Below, piece by piece: positions 24,522-33,240 of a DNA stretch of 51,472 nucleotides; position 1 is the stretch's first letter; each line of letters opens with the position of its first letter. Origin of the DNA: Psychrosphaera sp. B3R10. GTDB lineage: Bacteria; Pseudomonadota; Gammaproteobacteria; Enterobacterales; Alteromonadaceae. The position numbers and the translations under genes are program-made. The notes beneath the pieces were generated by a model. The model did no database searches. It was not told the DNA's origin and worked only from the letters and a program-made list of their open reading frames with translations. The stretch covers positions 1 through 51,472 of the forward strand of contig NZ_JAHKQH010000028.1 in assembly GCF_018861025.1 (NCBI RefSeq). Direction: 5' to 3'.

Positions 24522-25577
24522 TTATAGTTCAGGCTTGACAGTATTTTCAAAAAATTCTACTGATTTAATACTGCCCATCGTTATCGGCACTCTTTGGTGG
24601 AGCGATGTAGGTAAAATGTTAAGCACACTTTTGCCTTCACTAAACGCACTGCCACCTGCATTTGAAACTAGCAACCCAAGTGGATTAGCCTCGTACAACA
24701 ATCGTATTTTCCCCCTCTCCATATTCGTTCTGCTGTCAGCTGGATAAAGAAAAATGCCACCTCGATATAATATTCGATGTACATCGCCCACCATAGCCGC
24801 GTTCCATCGCATGCTAGGAACATTGTCATTGTTTGTAATTTTTTCAGCTTTTGTATCAGCCATTTTTTCAACACTAAGGTCGGCAATATATTCGGCATCC
24901 GATCTAGCTGCCGCTTTTGAACCTTCTAATTGTTGATCAAAGTAACGTTTAGTCAATTGATCCCAGTATCGATAGTTTGCAAGATTTGCAGAAAACTCGT
25001 TACTTATCTTTGGGATCTCTAATTGCTCAGTTGTAAGCAAATAGCCACCATGAGTGAGGTCTAACGTATAACCCCTTGTCGGTCCACCGGTTGTCATCAC
25101 CAACATTGTTGCCGCACCATACAAAATATAGCCTGCGCACAGTTGAGCACTCCCATGTTGAAAGAACTGGGCTTCATCATCCGCTGGCACCTCTGAGCGT
25201 GCAGCATAAATCGTAAATATGGTTCCTATTTGGCCATTTACGTCAATATTGGAGGAGCCATCTAATGGATCAAAGGCAATGAGGTATTTACCTTCTTTAT
25301 TACCTACTACCGTATAGTCTTCTTCCTCTGACGCAATAGCCATCACTGATGATTCATCTAACAACATGGTTTTAAGCAAGTCGTTTGCGATAACATCCAG
25401 TTTTTTTTGGATTTCACCCTGTACATTTTCGCTTAATGTTGAACCTAGAACATTACCGAGCGCACCTTGGCTCACTCGAAATGCAATTTCTTTTGACGCT
25501 GCAAGGATTGTCCTGATCACGATGATAAGTTCTGACTCAACGTTATCTCGTTTTAAAACCGCCGTTAGTCTTTTCAT
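24522..25577 (-). CDS. fbp: Fructose-1,6-bisphosphatase, class I
   Basis: From the ATG at 25577 the protein is 351 residues. This ATG overlaps the fbaA stop (ATGA), a sign of translational coupling, so it is preferred over an upstream in-frame ATG. Class I motifs are visible: SEEEDYTV, FDPLDGSSNID for metal and substrate binding, and the FLYPADSR segment. It dephosphorylates fructose-1,6-bisphosphate. In this operon it completes the path from uronate-derived triose phosphate to fructose-6-phosphate. Confidence 0.92.
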   Translation of the reverse strand: MKRLTAVLKRDNVESELIIVIRTILAASKEIAFRVSQGALGNVLGSTLSENVQGEIQKKLDVIANDLLKTMLLDESSVMAIASEEEDYTVVGNKEGKYLIAFDPLDGSSNIDVNGQIGTIFTIYAARSEVPADDEAQFFQHGSAQLCAGYILYGAATMLVMTTGGPTRGYTLDLTHGGYLLTTEQLEIPKISNEFSANLANYRYWDQLTKRYFDQQLEGSKAAARSDAEYIADLSVEKMADTKAEKITNNDNVPSMRWNAAMVGDVHRILYRGGIFLYPADSRTNMERGKIRLLYEANPLGLLVSNAGGSAFSEGKSVLNILPTSLHQRVPITMGSIKSVEFFENTVKPEL

Positions 25578-26656
25578 TTGGCATAACGTCCAATGCAATT
25601 GAGGTCTTCAAAACACTGAGCCAATCTTTGTGTCATTGAGACTTGAGCATGTTTCAGCCAAACCCTTGGGTCGTAATATTTTTTGTTGGGTTTATCAATG
25701 CCCTCAGGATTACCTATTTGACTTTGTAGGTACCCCTGATATTGATTGTAATAGCCCAAAACGCCACACCAGGATGCCCACTGAGTGTCGGTGTCGATAT
25801 TCATTTTCACTACCCCATAATTAAGTGATTCCGCAATCAATTCAGGCTCAGTACCCGAACCACCATGAAAAACAAAATTAAGGGGATTTAGGCCTAGGTT
25901 AAACTTCTGAGCAACAAACCGCTGTGAGTCTCGCAGTATTTTTGGTGTCAGCACTACATTCCCAGGTTTATAAACTCCGTGAACATTGCCAAACGAAGCG
26001 GCAACAATAAAGTTCGAACTTATTGGGTTTAATACCTCAAAGGCATAAGCAACATCATTAGGCTGAGTATATAGTGCAGAAGCATCCATATGACTGTTAT
26101 CAATACCGTCTTCTTCCCCGCCCGTACAACCGAGCTCGATTTCGAGTGTCATATTAAGTTTTGTCATATGTGTTAAATACTTGGCACAGGTTTCGATATT
26201 TTCGGTCAATGGCTCAGCTGACAGATCAATCATATGTGAGCTAAATAGTGGTTTCCCAGTATTAAAGTAATGTTGAGCGCCGGCTTCTAACAAGCCATCT
26301 ATCCAATCCAACCGAGCTTTGTCTGCATGATCAGTGTGCAATATCACAGGAACTCCATAACTTTGCGCCACCGCATGAATATAATGTGCAGCTGCCACAG
26401 CCCCCATAACGGCGAGCTCAGTGCTGGCGGTTCGTACGCCACTGCCAGCAAAAAAACACGCGCCCCCGTAGGACAATTGAATAATAACAGGCGACTGCGC
26501 TTGGCTTGCCGCAGCAAGTGTTGCGTTAATCGGATCCGTACCTATGACATTTACCGCAGGTAAGGCATAACCTTTATTGCGGGCATCCGCAAATATGCGT
26601 GTAACATCTTCACCAACTACGACCCCGGATGGGACTAAATTTACAAGTTTGCTCAT
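25574..26656 (-). CDS. fbaA: Fructose-bisphosphate aldolase, class II
   Basis: A 360-residue protein that lines up end to end with E. coli FbaA. HTDHADK carries zinc ligands, ELGCTGGEEDG and ASFGNVHGVYKPG give further metal and substrate residues, and FVFHGGSGT and MNIDTDTQWA bind phosphate. It condenses glyceraldehyde-3-phosphate with dihydroxyacetone phosphate. It starts 14 bp after eda and overlaps fbp. This order suggests that the products of KDPG cleavage feed gluconeogenesis. Confidence 0.94.
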   Translation of the reverse strand: MSKLVNLVPSGVVVGEDVTRIFADARNKGYALPAVNVIGTDPINATLAAASQAQSPVIIQLSYGGACFFAGSGVRTASTELAVMGAVAAAHYIHAVAQSYGVPVILHTDHADKARLDWIDGLLEAGAQHYFNTGKPLFSSHMIDLSAEPLTENIETCAKYLTHMTKLNMTLEIELGCTGGEEDGIDNSHMDASALYTQPNDVAYAFEVLNPISSNFIVAASFGNVHGVYKPGNVVLTPKILRDSQRFVAQKFNLGLNPLNFVFHGGSGTEPELIAESLNYGVVKMNIDTDTQWASWCGVLGYYNQYQGYLQSQIGNPEGIDKPNKKYYDPRVWLKHAQVSMTQRLAQCFEDLNCIGRYAK

Positions 26657-26670
26657 ACTGCCACTCCAGA

Positions 26671-27288
26671 TTACTTATTTGCGTTGCGACAAGAGTCGAT
26701 AATCATTTGCCAATTTTTTGCTGTCACCCATTCGCTTTTCGCCATCCATGTTCCACCAACAGCAAATACATTGTTTAAAGACAGGTAGTCAGCTTTGTTG
26801 GTCGCGGTTACACCACCTGTTGGGCAAAATGTTACGTCTGAAAACACACTAGAAACCGCTGATAAAAAAGGAGCACCTCCCGATAACGATGCTGGAAACA
26901 GTTTCATTTCGGTAAACCCAAATTCCCGAGCTAACAAAATATCAGCGGTATTCGACACCCCAGGTAAACATGGGACATTTGTATCTGAAAGGTTTGTTAA
27001 CAACGTTGCTGACCCAGCAGGAGTAACGATAAAATCGGACCCTGCTTGCAGAGCCTTAGTCAGCAATTCAGCATTTGTGACTGTACCTGCACCGACGCAC
27101 AAGTCTGGTATTTCTGATTTTATGGCTTGTAACGCCGCCAATGACTCTTGAGTACGCAAAACAACTTCGACTAAACGAAGTCCGCCTTCATACATACATT
27201 CAGCAATTTTTACCCCTTCAGCAACTGATGACGTCTGGATTATTGGCAAAACAGTTTGCCCCGATAACAGCTCGGAAAATTGAGACAT
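26671..27288 (-). CDS. eda: KDPG / 4-hydroxy-2-oxoglutarate aldolase
   Basis: A 205-residue class I aldolase. LRLVEVVLRT contains the active-site Glu, GAGTVTNAE follows, FIVTPAG and MKLFPASLSGG (Schiff-base Lys in the latter) are the hallmark motifs, and FCPTGGV closes the barrel. It splits 2-keto-3-deoxy-6-phosphogluconate into pyruvate and glyceraldehyde-3-phosphate, the last step of uronate and Entner-Doudoroff catabolism. It is the first of the three-gene eda-fbaA-fbp set. Confidence 0.92.
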   Translation of the reverse strand: MSQFSELLSGQTVLPIIQTSSVAEGVKIAECMYEGGLRLVEVVLRTQESLAALQAIKSEIPDLCVGAGTVTNAELLTKALQAGSDFIVTPAGSATLLTNLSDTNVPCLPGVSNTADILLAREFGFTEMKLFPASLSGGAPFLSAVSSVFSDVTFCPTGGVTATNKADYLSLNNVFAVGGTWMAKSEWVTAKNWQMIIDSCRNANK

Positions 27289-27366
27289 GATGGCTCCCTA
27301 AATTTATGTGTGTTTTGGGTTTGTTTAACTTTACAAACAACTCGATTGAAAGGTTTGCACTGTAAA

Positions 27367-27397
27367 TACAGGGGTAACTTCCGAGTTCCCCCTGTTC
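27367..27397 (-). terminator. Hairpin between pntB and eda
   Basis: ACAGGGG and CCCCTGT with inner AAC/GTT pairs form a stem of about ten base pairs. It has few T residues after it on the minus strand, so it may attenuate or process the transcript rather than stop it. Confidence 0.45.
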
Positions 27398-27432
27398 TAA
27401 CTAATTATTTTTGGAGCTGATCCGCAATTAAC

Positions 27433-28797
27433 TTAGTCTGCAAATTGTCTGATAATGCCATTTAAGGTTTCTTTTGCGTCGCCAAAAATCATTCGCGTGT
27501 TTTCTTTAAAAAACAACGGATTATCAACACCAGCAAATCCTGTTGCCATGCCTCGTTTTAAGACAAATACGGTATTTGCTAAATCCGCATTAATGACCGG
27601 CATTCCGTAAATAGGACTGCCTTCCATATCACGAGCGGCTGGATTAACGACGTCATTAGCACCAATAACGATTGCCACATCAAAACCGTCAATACGAGGG
27701 TTTATTTCGTCCATTTCAAAAAGTTGTTCGTATGAAACGTCAGCTTCAGCCAACAAAACATTCATGTGACCCGGCATTCTGCCAGCTACCGGATGGATAC
27801 CGTAAGCGACCTCAGCACCGTTATTTTCGAGCAACACCTGCAACTCTTTCATTGCATGTTGTGCTTGTGCTACCGCCATCCCATAACCTGGAATAACAAC
27901 TACAGATTGCGCAGCTTCCAAAATGTAATAGGCATCGTCGGCACTAATAGGTTTAATTTCGCCTTCAAGTGTTATTGAATTACTTGTTACTTTTTGGAAG
28001 CCCGAAACAAGCACGTTTTTTAACGACCTATTCATTGCCTTACACATAGTATTGGTCAGAATAATGCCGCTGGCGCCCACTAAAGCGCCGGCGACGATGA
28101 GCAAATTATTTTGCAACGCAAATCCCGCAGCACACGCCGCTATACCGGAATAACTATTTAATAATGAGATAACCACAGGCATATCAGCGCCGCCGATTGG
28201 CATAACGACTAATAAACCTAAAACTAAAGCTGTTACAAAAATCAGCCATTGGATGTCTGATGATTGTGGTGAATTCAGAAGCTGAGTTCCCCCTGCCACC
28301 ATTACAGTCAACACAGCCACATTTACTATAATTTGGCCTTTAAAAACCAATGGCCGCCCGGCAATGCGTTCGCTCAATTTGCCCCAGGCCAGCAACGATC
28401 CCGAGAACGTTACGCCACCTATAACCAATGCTAAAAAGCTAACAAACACAACAAAACTAGAAATCCCATCAGTCATTAAACTTGCCCAGGCAACGCCCAC
28501 ACTCGCTAAACCGCCGATACCATTAAATAACGACACTAACTCTGGCATGGATGTCATTGCGACTTTTTTTGCAGCATAAGCACCAACGATTGAGCCAATC
28601 AACATACTTACTAATAACAACTCATAAGACACAATGGCTTGATCTAACAAGGTAACAATAACCCCAGTTAACATAGCAATCGACGAAATTAGATTACCTT
28701 TACGAGCCGTTGACGGGTGTCCAAGTAATTTAAGACCCATAATAAATAGTGCTGCAACGATAACGTACACACCATTAATCAAAATATTCATATCCAT
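27433..28797 (-). CDS. pntB: NAD(P) transhydrogenase subunit beta
   Basis: A 454-residue membrane protein with about nine N-terminal helices (residues 1-260) and a C-terminal NADP-binding domain III containing VVIPGYGMAVAQAQ, the GIHPVAGRMPGHMNVLLAEA loop and ANDVVNPAA. With the alpha subunits it couples proton re-entry to hydride transfer from NADH to NADP+. It lies ten bases after the small alpha-2 gene. Its place in the uronate block suggests NADPH supply, because KDG formation from uronates yields none. Confidence 0.95.
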   Translation of the reverse strand: MDMNILINGVYVIVAALFIMGLKLLGHPSTARKGNLISSIAMLTGVIVTLLDQAIVSYELLLVSMLIGSIVGAYAAKKVAMTSMPELVSLFNGIGGLASVGVAWASLMTDGISSFVVFVSFLALVIGGVTFSGSLLAWGKLSERIAGRPLVFKGQIIVNVAVLTVMVAGGTQLLNSPQSSDIQWLIFVTALVLGLLVVMPIGGADMPVVISLLNSYSGIAACAAGFALQNNLLIVAGALVGASGIILTNTMCKAMNRSLKNVLVSGFQKVTSNSITLEGEIKPISADDAYYILEAAQSVVVIPGYGMAVAQAQHAMKELQVLLENNGAEVAYGIHPVAGRMPGHMNVLLAEADVSYEQLFEMDEINPRIDGFDVAIVIGANDVVNPAARDMEGSPIYGMPVINADLANTVFVLKRGMATGFAGVDNPLFFKENTRMIFGDAKETLNGIIRQFAD

Positions 28798-28807
28798 AAC
28801 GTATTCC

Positions 28808-29083
28808 TTACTTCGCTTTAAACATGGCTAACATGCGATCGGTAACCATATAACCACCCACCACATTAATTGTTGCTAAACACGCTGCAAATGCCCCCAA
28901 ATATGTCGAGTACGACCCCATTTCGCCACCAGCGAGTGACATCGCCGCAAGTAACGAAATACCAGAAATCGCATTAGCTCCTGACATCAATGGGGTATGT
29001 AAAGTGGCTGGCACTTTACGAATAAGCTCAAAGCCAACAACAACCGATAATAGGAGGATAAAAAGAAGATAAATGGTCGTCAT
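28808..29083 (-). CDS. pntAB: NAD(P) transhydrogenase subunit alpha, membrane part (alpha-2)
   Basis: A 91-residue protein with three hydrophobic helices, matching the membrane domain that is fused to PntA in E. coli but separate in many other bacteria. PLMSGANAISGI is the conserved core. Its ATG overlaps the stop of the soluble alpha gene (TAATG). Together with pntAA and pntB it forms a three-gene transhydrogenase. Confidence 0.92.
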   Translation of the reverse strand: MTTIYLLFILLLSVVVGFELIRKVPATLHTPLMSGANAISGISLLAAMSLAGGEMGSYSTYLGAFAACLATINVVGGYMVTDRMLAMFKAK

Positions 29084-30333
29084 TACGCCACCTCATTAGA
29101 ATTATTTGTGAGAGTAGAAGTTGCGGAGTTAGCCTGTGAAACTGCACCAGTATCGTATTGTGGCTTTTCTGTTGTTACTAATTGCACTTTGCCTTGCTGC
29201 TCATAAAAGTCGGCAATCGTCTGATTAACAATGACTCCTTTGTGAGTGATGACAGCCGCTTTAAGGATTTCATCCTGCAATTCAATTGGTAACGTTTGAG
29301 TTTCTATATCCCAACATTCAGAAACTAAACTGATAATATTGCTTGAGTACATTTGTGATGCATCACGGGCAACGTCATTTGCCCAAAAGCCGGTACCTAC
29401 AATGGTAACACCTTCAACATTGACGACATCCCTGGCGACTGCACATTCAACATTGCCACCGTTTTCAGCTGCCATATCAACAATGACACTGCCTGGTTTC
29501 ATTTGACAAATAACATCACGCTTAATTAACACAGGTGGTTTTCTACCAAACAATTGTGCCGTAGTAATCACCAAGTCCGAACTAGCAATACATTTAGCTT
29601 GTTCGCGTTGTTGAATGGCCATTTGCTCAGGGGTTAATGCCGTTGCATATCCTTGCGCTGTTTGCGCCGTTTCGCCTAAATCAATTTCCAAAAACTTTGC
29701 CCCTAAACTTTGCACTTGCTCTGCGACTACGGCACGTGTATCAAAAGCCGTGACTTGTGCACCAAGTCGTTTCGCTGTTGCTATTGCTTGCAGTCCGGCA
29801 ACACCTGCACCAATGACAAATACCTTCATTGGTTTTAGTGTTCCAGCAGGAGTCATCATCATCGGCATAACACTTTGCAAATATTGCATGCCTTTTTGCA
29901 CCATGACATAACCGGCCAAACTTGCCTGTGAACTAAGCGCATCCATTTTTTGACAACGGCTAATTCGTGGCAGCATTTCGACACTAATGCTTGTGATCTG
30001 TTGGTGACAAAATGTGTCGATTAAATCAAATTCATTAAAGGGATCTAAAAAGCTGATCACTAACGCACCTGGTTGTACGTTTTTGACCTGCTCATGATTG
30101 AGTTTATGGAGCGTCACTACAATGTCAGCGCCACTAATCACTTGTTTTTTCGTATGCAGTACCGTCGCACCAGCTTGCTCATAGTCAGTATCTGAGATGT
30201 AAACCCCTTTACCTAACCCCGACTCAACAAGGACTTCCATGCCTAACCGTTTATAGGCCGCGACATTTTGAGGCAACAATGAACAACGATTTTCAAACTC
30301 GATATTTTCTCTTGGGAATGCGATATTAACCAC
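29083..30333 (-). CDS. pntAA: NAD(P) transhydrogenase subunit alpha, NAD-binding part (alpha-1)
   Basis: From a GTG at 30333 the protein is 416 residues. The GTG sits four bases after AGGAGG and begins VVNIAFPRENIEFENRCSLLP, as the family does; no ATG gives a better start. The Rossmann domain has VFVIGAGVAGLQAIATAKRLG, followed by FDTRAVVAEQVQSLGAKF and the VDMAAENGGNVE loop. It binds NAD(H) on the cytosolic side. The C-terminus (from about residue 385) is a low-complexity linker where the E. coli protein continues into its membrane part. Confidence 0.93.
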   Translation of the reverse strand: MVNIAFPRENIEFENRCSLLPQNVAAYKRLGMEVLVESGLGKGVYISDTDYEQAGATVLHTKKQVISGADIVVTLHKLNHEQVKNVQPGALVISFLDPFNEFDLIDTFCHQQITSISVEMLPRISRCQKMDALSSQASLAGYVMVQKGMQYLQSVMPMMMTPAGTLKPMKVFVIGAGVAGLQAIATAKRLGAQVTAFDTRAVVAEQVQSLGAKFLEIDLGETAQTAQGYATALTPEQMAIQQREQAKCIASSDLVITTAQLFGRKPPVLIKRDVICQMKPGSVIVDMAAENGGNVECAVARDVVNVEGVTIVGTGFWANDVARDASQMYSSNIISLVSECWDIETQTLPIELQDEILKAAVITHKGVIVNQTIADFYEQQGKVQLVTTEKPQYDTGAVSQANSATSTLTNNSNEVA

Positions 30334-30457
30334 GTTTCCTCCTAACTTTAGGTGTGACTCTCCCCTAGCCGCCACGTACGCGTTTTGACTATAGGAGATA
30401 TTGACTGAACAAATATGTATTAGGCTTGTTTAAGCCCTTTTTGTACGAATAGTGAAA

Positions 30458-31411
30458 CTAAGTTGGGTGCGTCGTATCATTTGCCTCCAAACTTGCTTTA
30501 AATAGATTAAAAGTGTCGCGCTCGACAATCGCGCCAGGATGCTGAATGACAAACCCTGCTACTTTAGCCGCCATCAAAACAGACTGCTTAATTGCAATAC
30601 CATTAAGACGATTACCAATATAAGCCCCATTAAACGAATCGCCTGCTGAGGTAGTATCAACTACATTATCGACTGGAATAATGGCGACTTTGCATAACTT
30701 GCCCTGAGAAATGGTATAGACTTTTTCTGGACCATTTTTAATCACAATTTCATCGATATTAAATGGCGCTAAAAAACGGATAATGTCGGGGATCGTATCC
30801 AGTTGATATAGTGATTCTAAATCTTCAACCCCCGGTAATACCATATCGCTCATCTCGAATGCTTTTGCATATTGCAGCTTTGTTTCATCCGTTGAGTTCC
30901 ATAATTTAGGTCGGTAATTAGGGTCAAATATCACCTTAACCCCACCATCTTTAAGCCGGTTTACTAACTGCCAAAACATGTCACGTAATTCAGGCTGGAT
31001 CACTGCTAAGCTAATGCCGGAAATAAACAGCCAATCACTTTGTTTTAATCCGGATACCAAAGTTTCGTCTATCGCCGCTATAAATGAACGCGCCGCTGAA
31101 TCATTCCGCCAGTAAGTAAATGTTCGCTCCCCCTCCTCATCAGTATTTATCCAATATAACCCCGGCGCTTTTGTCACGCTGTGAGTGATAAATTGGCAGC
31201 CAATATTTTCAGCTGCAAAACGTGACAGCATATTTTGACTTAACACGTCATGACCAACTTGCGTTGCAAATTCAACACTTAATGTTGGAAACAGTCGTTT
31301 TAAATACACACAGGTATTGTAAACATCACCGGCAAAACCTTGTTGGATTTGACCGTTTTTATCGGTCCGCAACTCCACCATACATTCGCCAAAACTGACA
31401 ATTGATTTCAC
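30458..31411 (-). CDS. kdgK: 2-Keto-3-deoxygluconate kinase
   Basis: A 317-residue PfkB-family sugar kinase. The N-terminal FGECMVEL and FAGDVYNTCVYLKRL match KDG kinases, as does GLYWINTDEEGERTFTYWRNDSAA. The catalytic DTTSAGDSFNGAY motif is near residue 250. It phosphorylates KDG to KDPG for Eda. The start is GTG at 31411 with AGGAG upstream, ten bases after the dctM stop, so it belongs to the TRAP operon. Confidence 0.92.
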   Translation of the reverse strand: MKSIVSFGECMVELRTDKNGQIQQGFAGDVYNTCVYLKRLFPTLSVEFATQVGHDVLSQNMLSRFAAENIGCQFITHSVTKAPGLYWINTDEEGERTFTYWRNDSAARSFIAAIDETLVSGLKQSDWLFISGISLAVIQPELRDMFWQLVNRLKDGGVKVIFDPNYRPKLWNSTDETKLQYAKAFEMSDMVLPGVEDLESLYQLDTIPDIIRFLAPFNIDEIVIKNGPEKVYTISQGKLCKVAIIPVDNVVDTTSAGDSFNGAYIGNRLNGIAIKQSVLMAAKVAGFVIQHPGAIVERDTFNLFKASLEANDTTHPT

Positions 31412-31421
31412 GTAACTGCTC

Positions 31422-32711
31422 CTATAAACCTAATAAATTTGGAAGAAACTCGCTTATTGCCGGTATCGCGGTCACTAAACCTAACGCCACAACCATAGCT
31501 GCATACAATGGCAATATTGGTTTGACAATTTCGGCAATAGAGACTTTCCCTATACTGCAACCGACAAATAACACACTGCCTACTGGCGGCGTACATAATC
31601 CAATTGAAAGGTTTAAGATCATCATGATCCCAAAATGCAACGGCGAAATACCTAATGACTCAGCAACAGGTAAAAATATTGGGGTGAATATCAACACCGC
31701 AGGTGTCATATCCATAAATGTTCCAATCACCAACAGAACTAAATTGATAATTAACAAGATATAAAGCGGGTTGTCAGACAACGCCAACATAAAGTTGGAT
31801 ATGGCTTGTGGTATCGCCTGATACGACAACAACCACGACATTGAAGAAGAAGCCGCGATTAACAACATAACGATTGATGTGGTTCGAATGGCCTGTAATA
31901 ACAAAGGATAAATATCATCATGACTAATTTGTCGATAAACAAATACCGCGAGTACAAAGGAATACAATACGGCAACAGCACCCGCTTCTGTCGGGGTAAA
32001 AAAGCCACAAATAATCCCGCCTATAACTAACACCACTAGAGCAAGAGATGGGATCGCACCAATAAAAGCAGTCCAAAACGGCTTTATCGCTATGGTATTT
32101 TTAGGCACTTGATTAGTGCGTTTTAAATATATCGCTGCGGCAGTCATCAATAAAAAAGTCACTAATAAACCAGGTAAATAACCTCCTATAAAGAGCGCTG
32201 CGATTGATACCCCCCCACTAGCAAGTGAATAAATAATAAGTATGTTACTCGGTGGGATTAACATCCCTACCGTTGACGCAGTAACCGTTACGGCGGAACT
32301 AAATGGTCGTGAATACCCGGACTTTTCCATCGCTGGGATCATAAACCCGCCAACCGCTGATGTCGCTGCAACCGCCGAACCGGAAATAGACCCAAACAAG
32401 GCGCAGGAAATAACATTTACATAGGCTAAGCCACCAGGTAAACGGCCAACTAACGCCATCGCAAAGTCGATTAACCGACTTGCAATACCGCCACTTCCCA
32501 TTAAATAACCTGATAAAATAAAAAACGGAACCGCTAATAAAGCAAAACTATCAACCCCTGCAACTAAACGCTGTGCAATAGTTGTTAATGCCGGCAATAC
32601 ATCAATCGACGCCACCATTGAAACAAATGTCGCAATGATAATGGCAATTGCAATAGGTTGATTTAGTAGTAACAGCGCGAAAAAAGCGCCAAACAATAAT
32701 AACTCAGTCAT
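31422..32711 (-). CDS. dctM: TRAP transporter large permease
   Basis: From the ATG at 32711 (AAGGGAG upstream) the protein is 429 residues. It has about 12 helices and typical DctM motifs: MTELLLFGAFFALLLLNQPI, VPFFILSGYLMGSGGIASRL, SGSAVAATSAVGGFMIPAM and LCTPPVGSVLF. It overlaps the dctQ stop by eight bases. It imports a carboxylated sugar with DctP and DctQ. The gene neighbours point to a uronate or KDG as substrate. Confidence 0.92.
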   Translation of the reverse strand: MTELLLFGAFFALLLLNQPIAIAIIIATFVSMVASIDVLPALTTIAQRLVAGVDSFALLAVPFFILSGYLMGSGGIASRLIDFAMALVGRLPGGLAYVNVISCALFGSISGSAVAATSAVGGFMIPAMEKSGYSRPFSSAVTVTASTVGMLIPPSNILIIYSLASGGVSIAALFIGGYLPGLLVTFLLMTAAAIYLKRTNQVPKNTIAIKPFWTAFIGAIPSLALVVLVIGGIICGFFTPTEAGAVAVLYSFVLAVFVYRQISHDDIYPLLLQAIRTTSIVMLLIAASSSMSWLLSYQAIPQAISNFMLALSDNPLYILLIINLVLLVIGTFMDMTPAVLIFTPIFLPVAESLGISPLHFGIMMILNLSIGLCTPPVGSVLFVGCSIGKVSIAEIVKPILPLYAAMVVALGLVTAIPAISEFLPNLLGL

Positions 32712-33240
32712 TTTGAGCTCCCTTTTGGTCGTCCGATAATGATTTATTTGGTTCGTTTGATAATGCGTCGGTTGTCGACATAAAACGTTCCAAAGCAAAC
32801 AACACAAATAACAATCCCGCAATTGGCAACACCATATAGATATAAGCCATGTTTATGCCCAACACGGATGAAAACTGCTCCATTGAGTAAACAATGTAAA
32901 CCACGTTACCACCGCCAATGCACAACACTACAACCCCAAAGATCAGCGCGAGCAACGCATTCATTTTTCGAATAATAGTCTGTGTTGTTGGTTTAGTTTT
33001 GCTTACCAATAAATCAAATCCCAAATGATCCGCATGACGATAGGCAACGGCAGCCCCTAACATGCTGATCCAAATCAGCAGGAATCTGGCTATTTCTTCA
33101 GTAAAAGAGCTTGGACGTTCGAGTAAAAATCGCGTGATAACCTGCCACGATACGTCGACTATCAAAATCACAAGTAAACCTGCAACAAATTTACTGACAA
33201 ACTTACCGATGACGTCACAGAACAAAGTTAATAGATTCAT
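32704..33240 (-). CDS. dctQ: TRAP transporter small permease
   Basis: A 178-residue protein with four helices, the DctQ layout. ITRFLLERPSSFTEEIARFLLIWISMLGAAVAYR is represented by its key TEEIARFLLIW and GAAVAYRHADHLG motifs. It starts with ATGA overlapping the dctP stop and its own end overlaps dctM, so the three TRAP genes are translationally coupled. Confidence 0.9.
   Translation of the reverse strand: MNLLTLFCDVIGKFVSKFVAGLLVILIVDVSWQVITRFLLERPSSFTEEIARFLLIWISMLGAAVAYRHADHLGFDLLVSKTKPTTQTIIRKMNALLALIFGVVVLCIGGGNVVYIVYSMEQFSSVLGINMAYIYMVLPIAGLLFVLFALERFMSTTDALSNEPNKSLSDDQKGAQND

Noticed and set aside
26795-27151. A 118-codon plus-strand reading frame inside eda
   Set aside because: It is antisense to a clear KDPG aldolase gene, has no ribosome binding site and matches no family I know.
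31402-31764. A 120-codon plus-strand frame inside dctM
   Set aside because: It is antisense to a conserved TRAP permease and its product has no recognisable domain.
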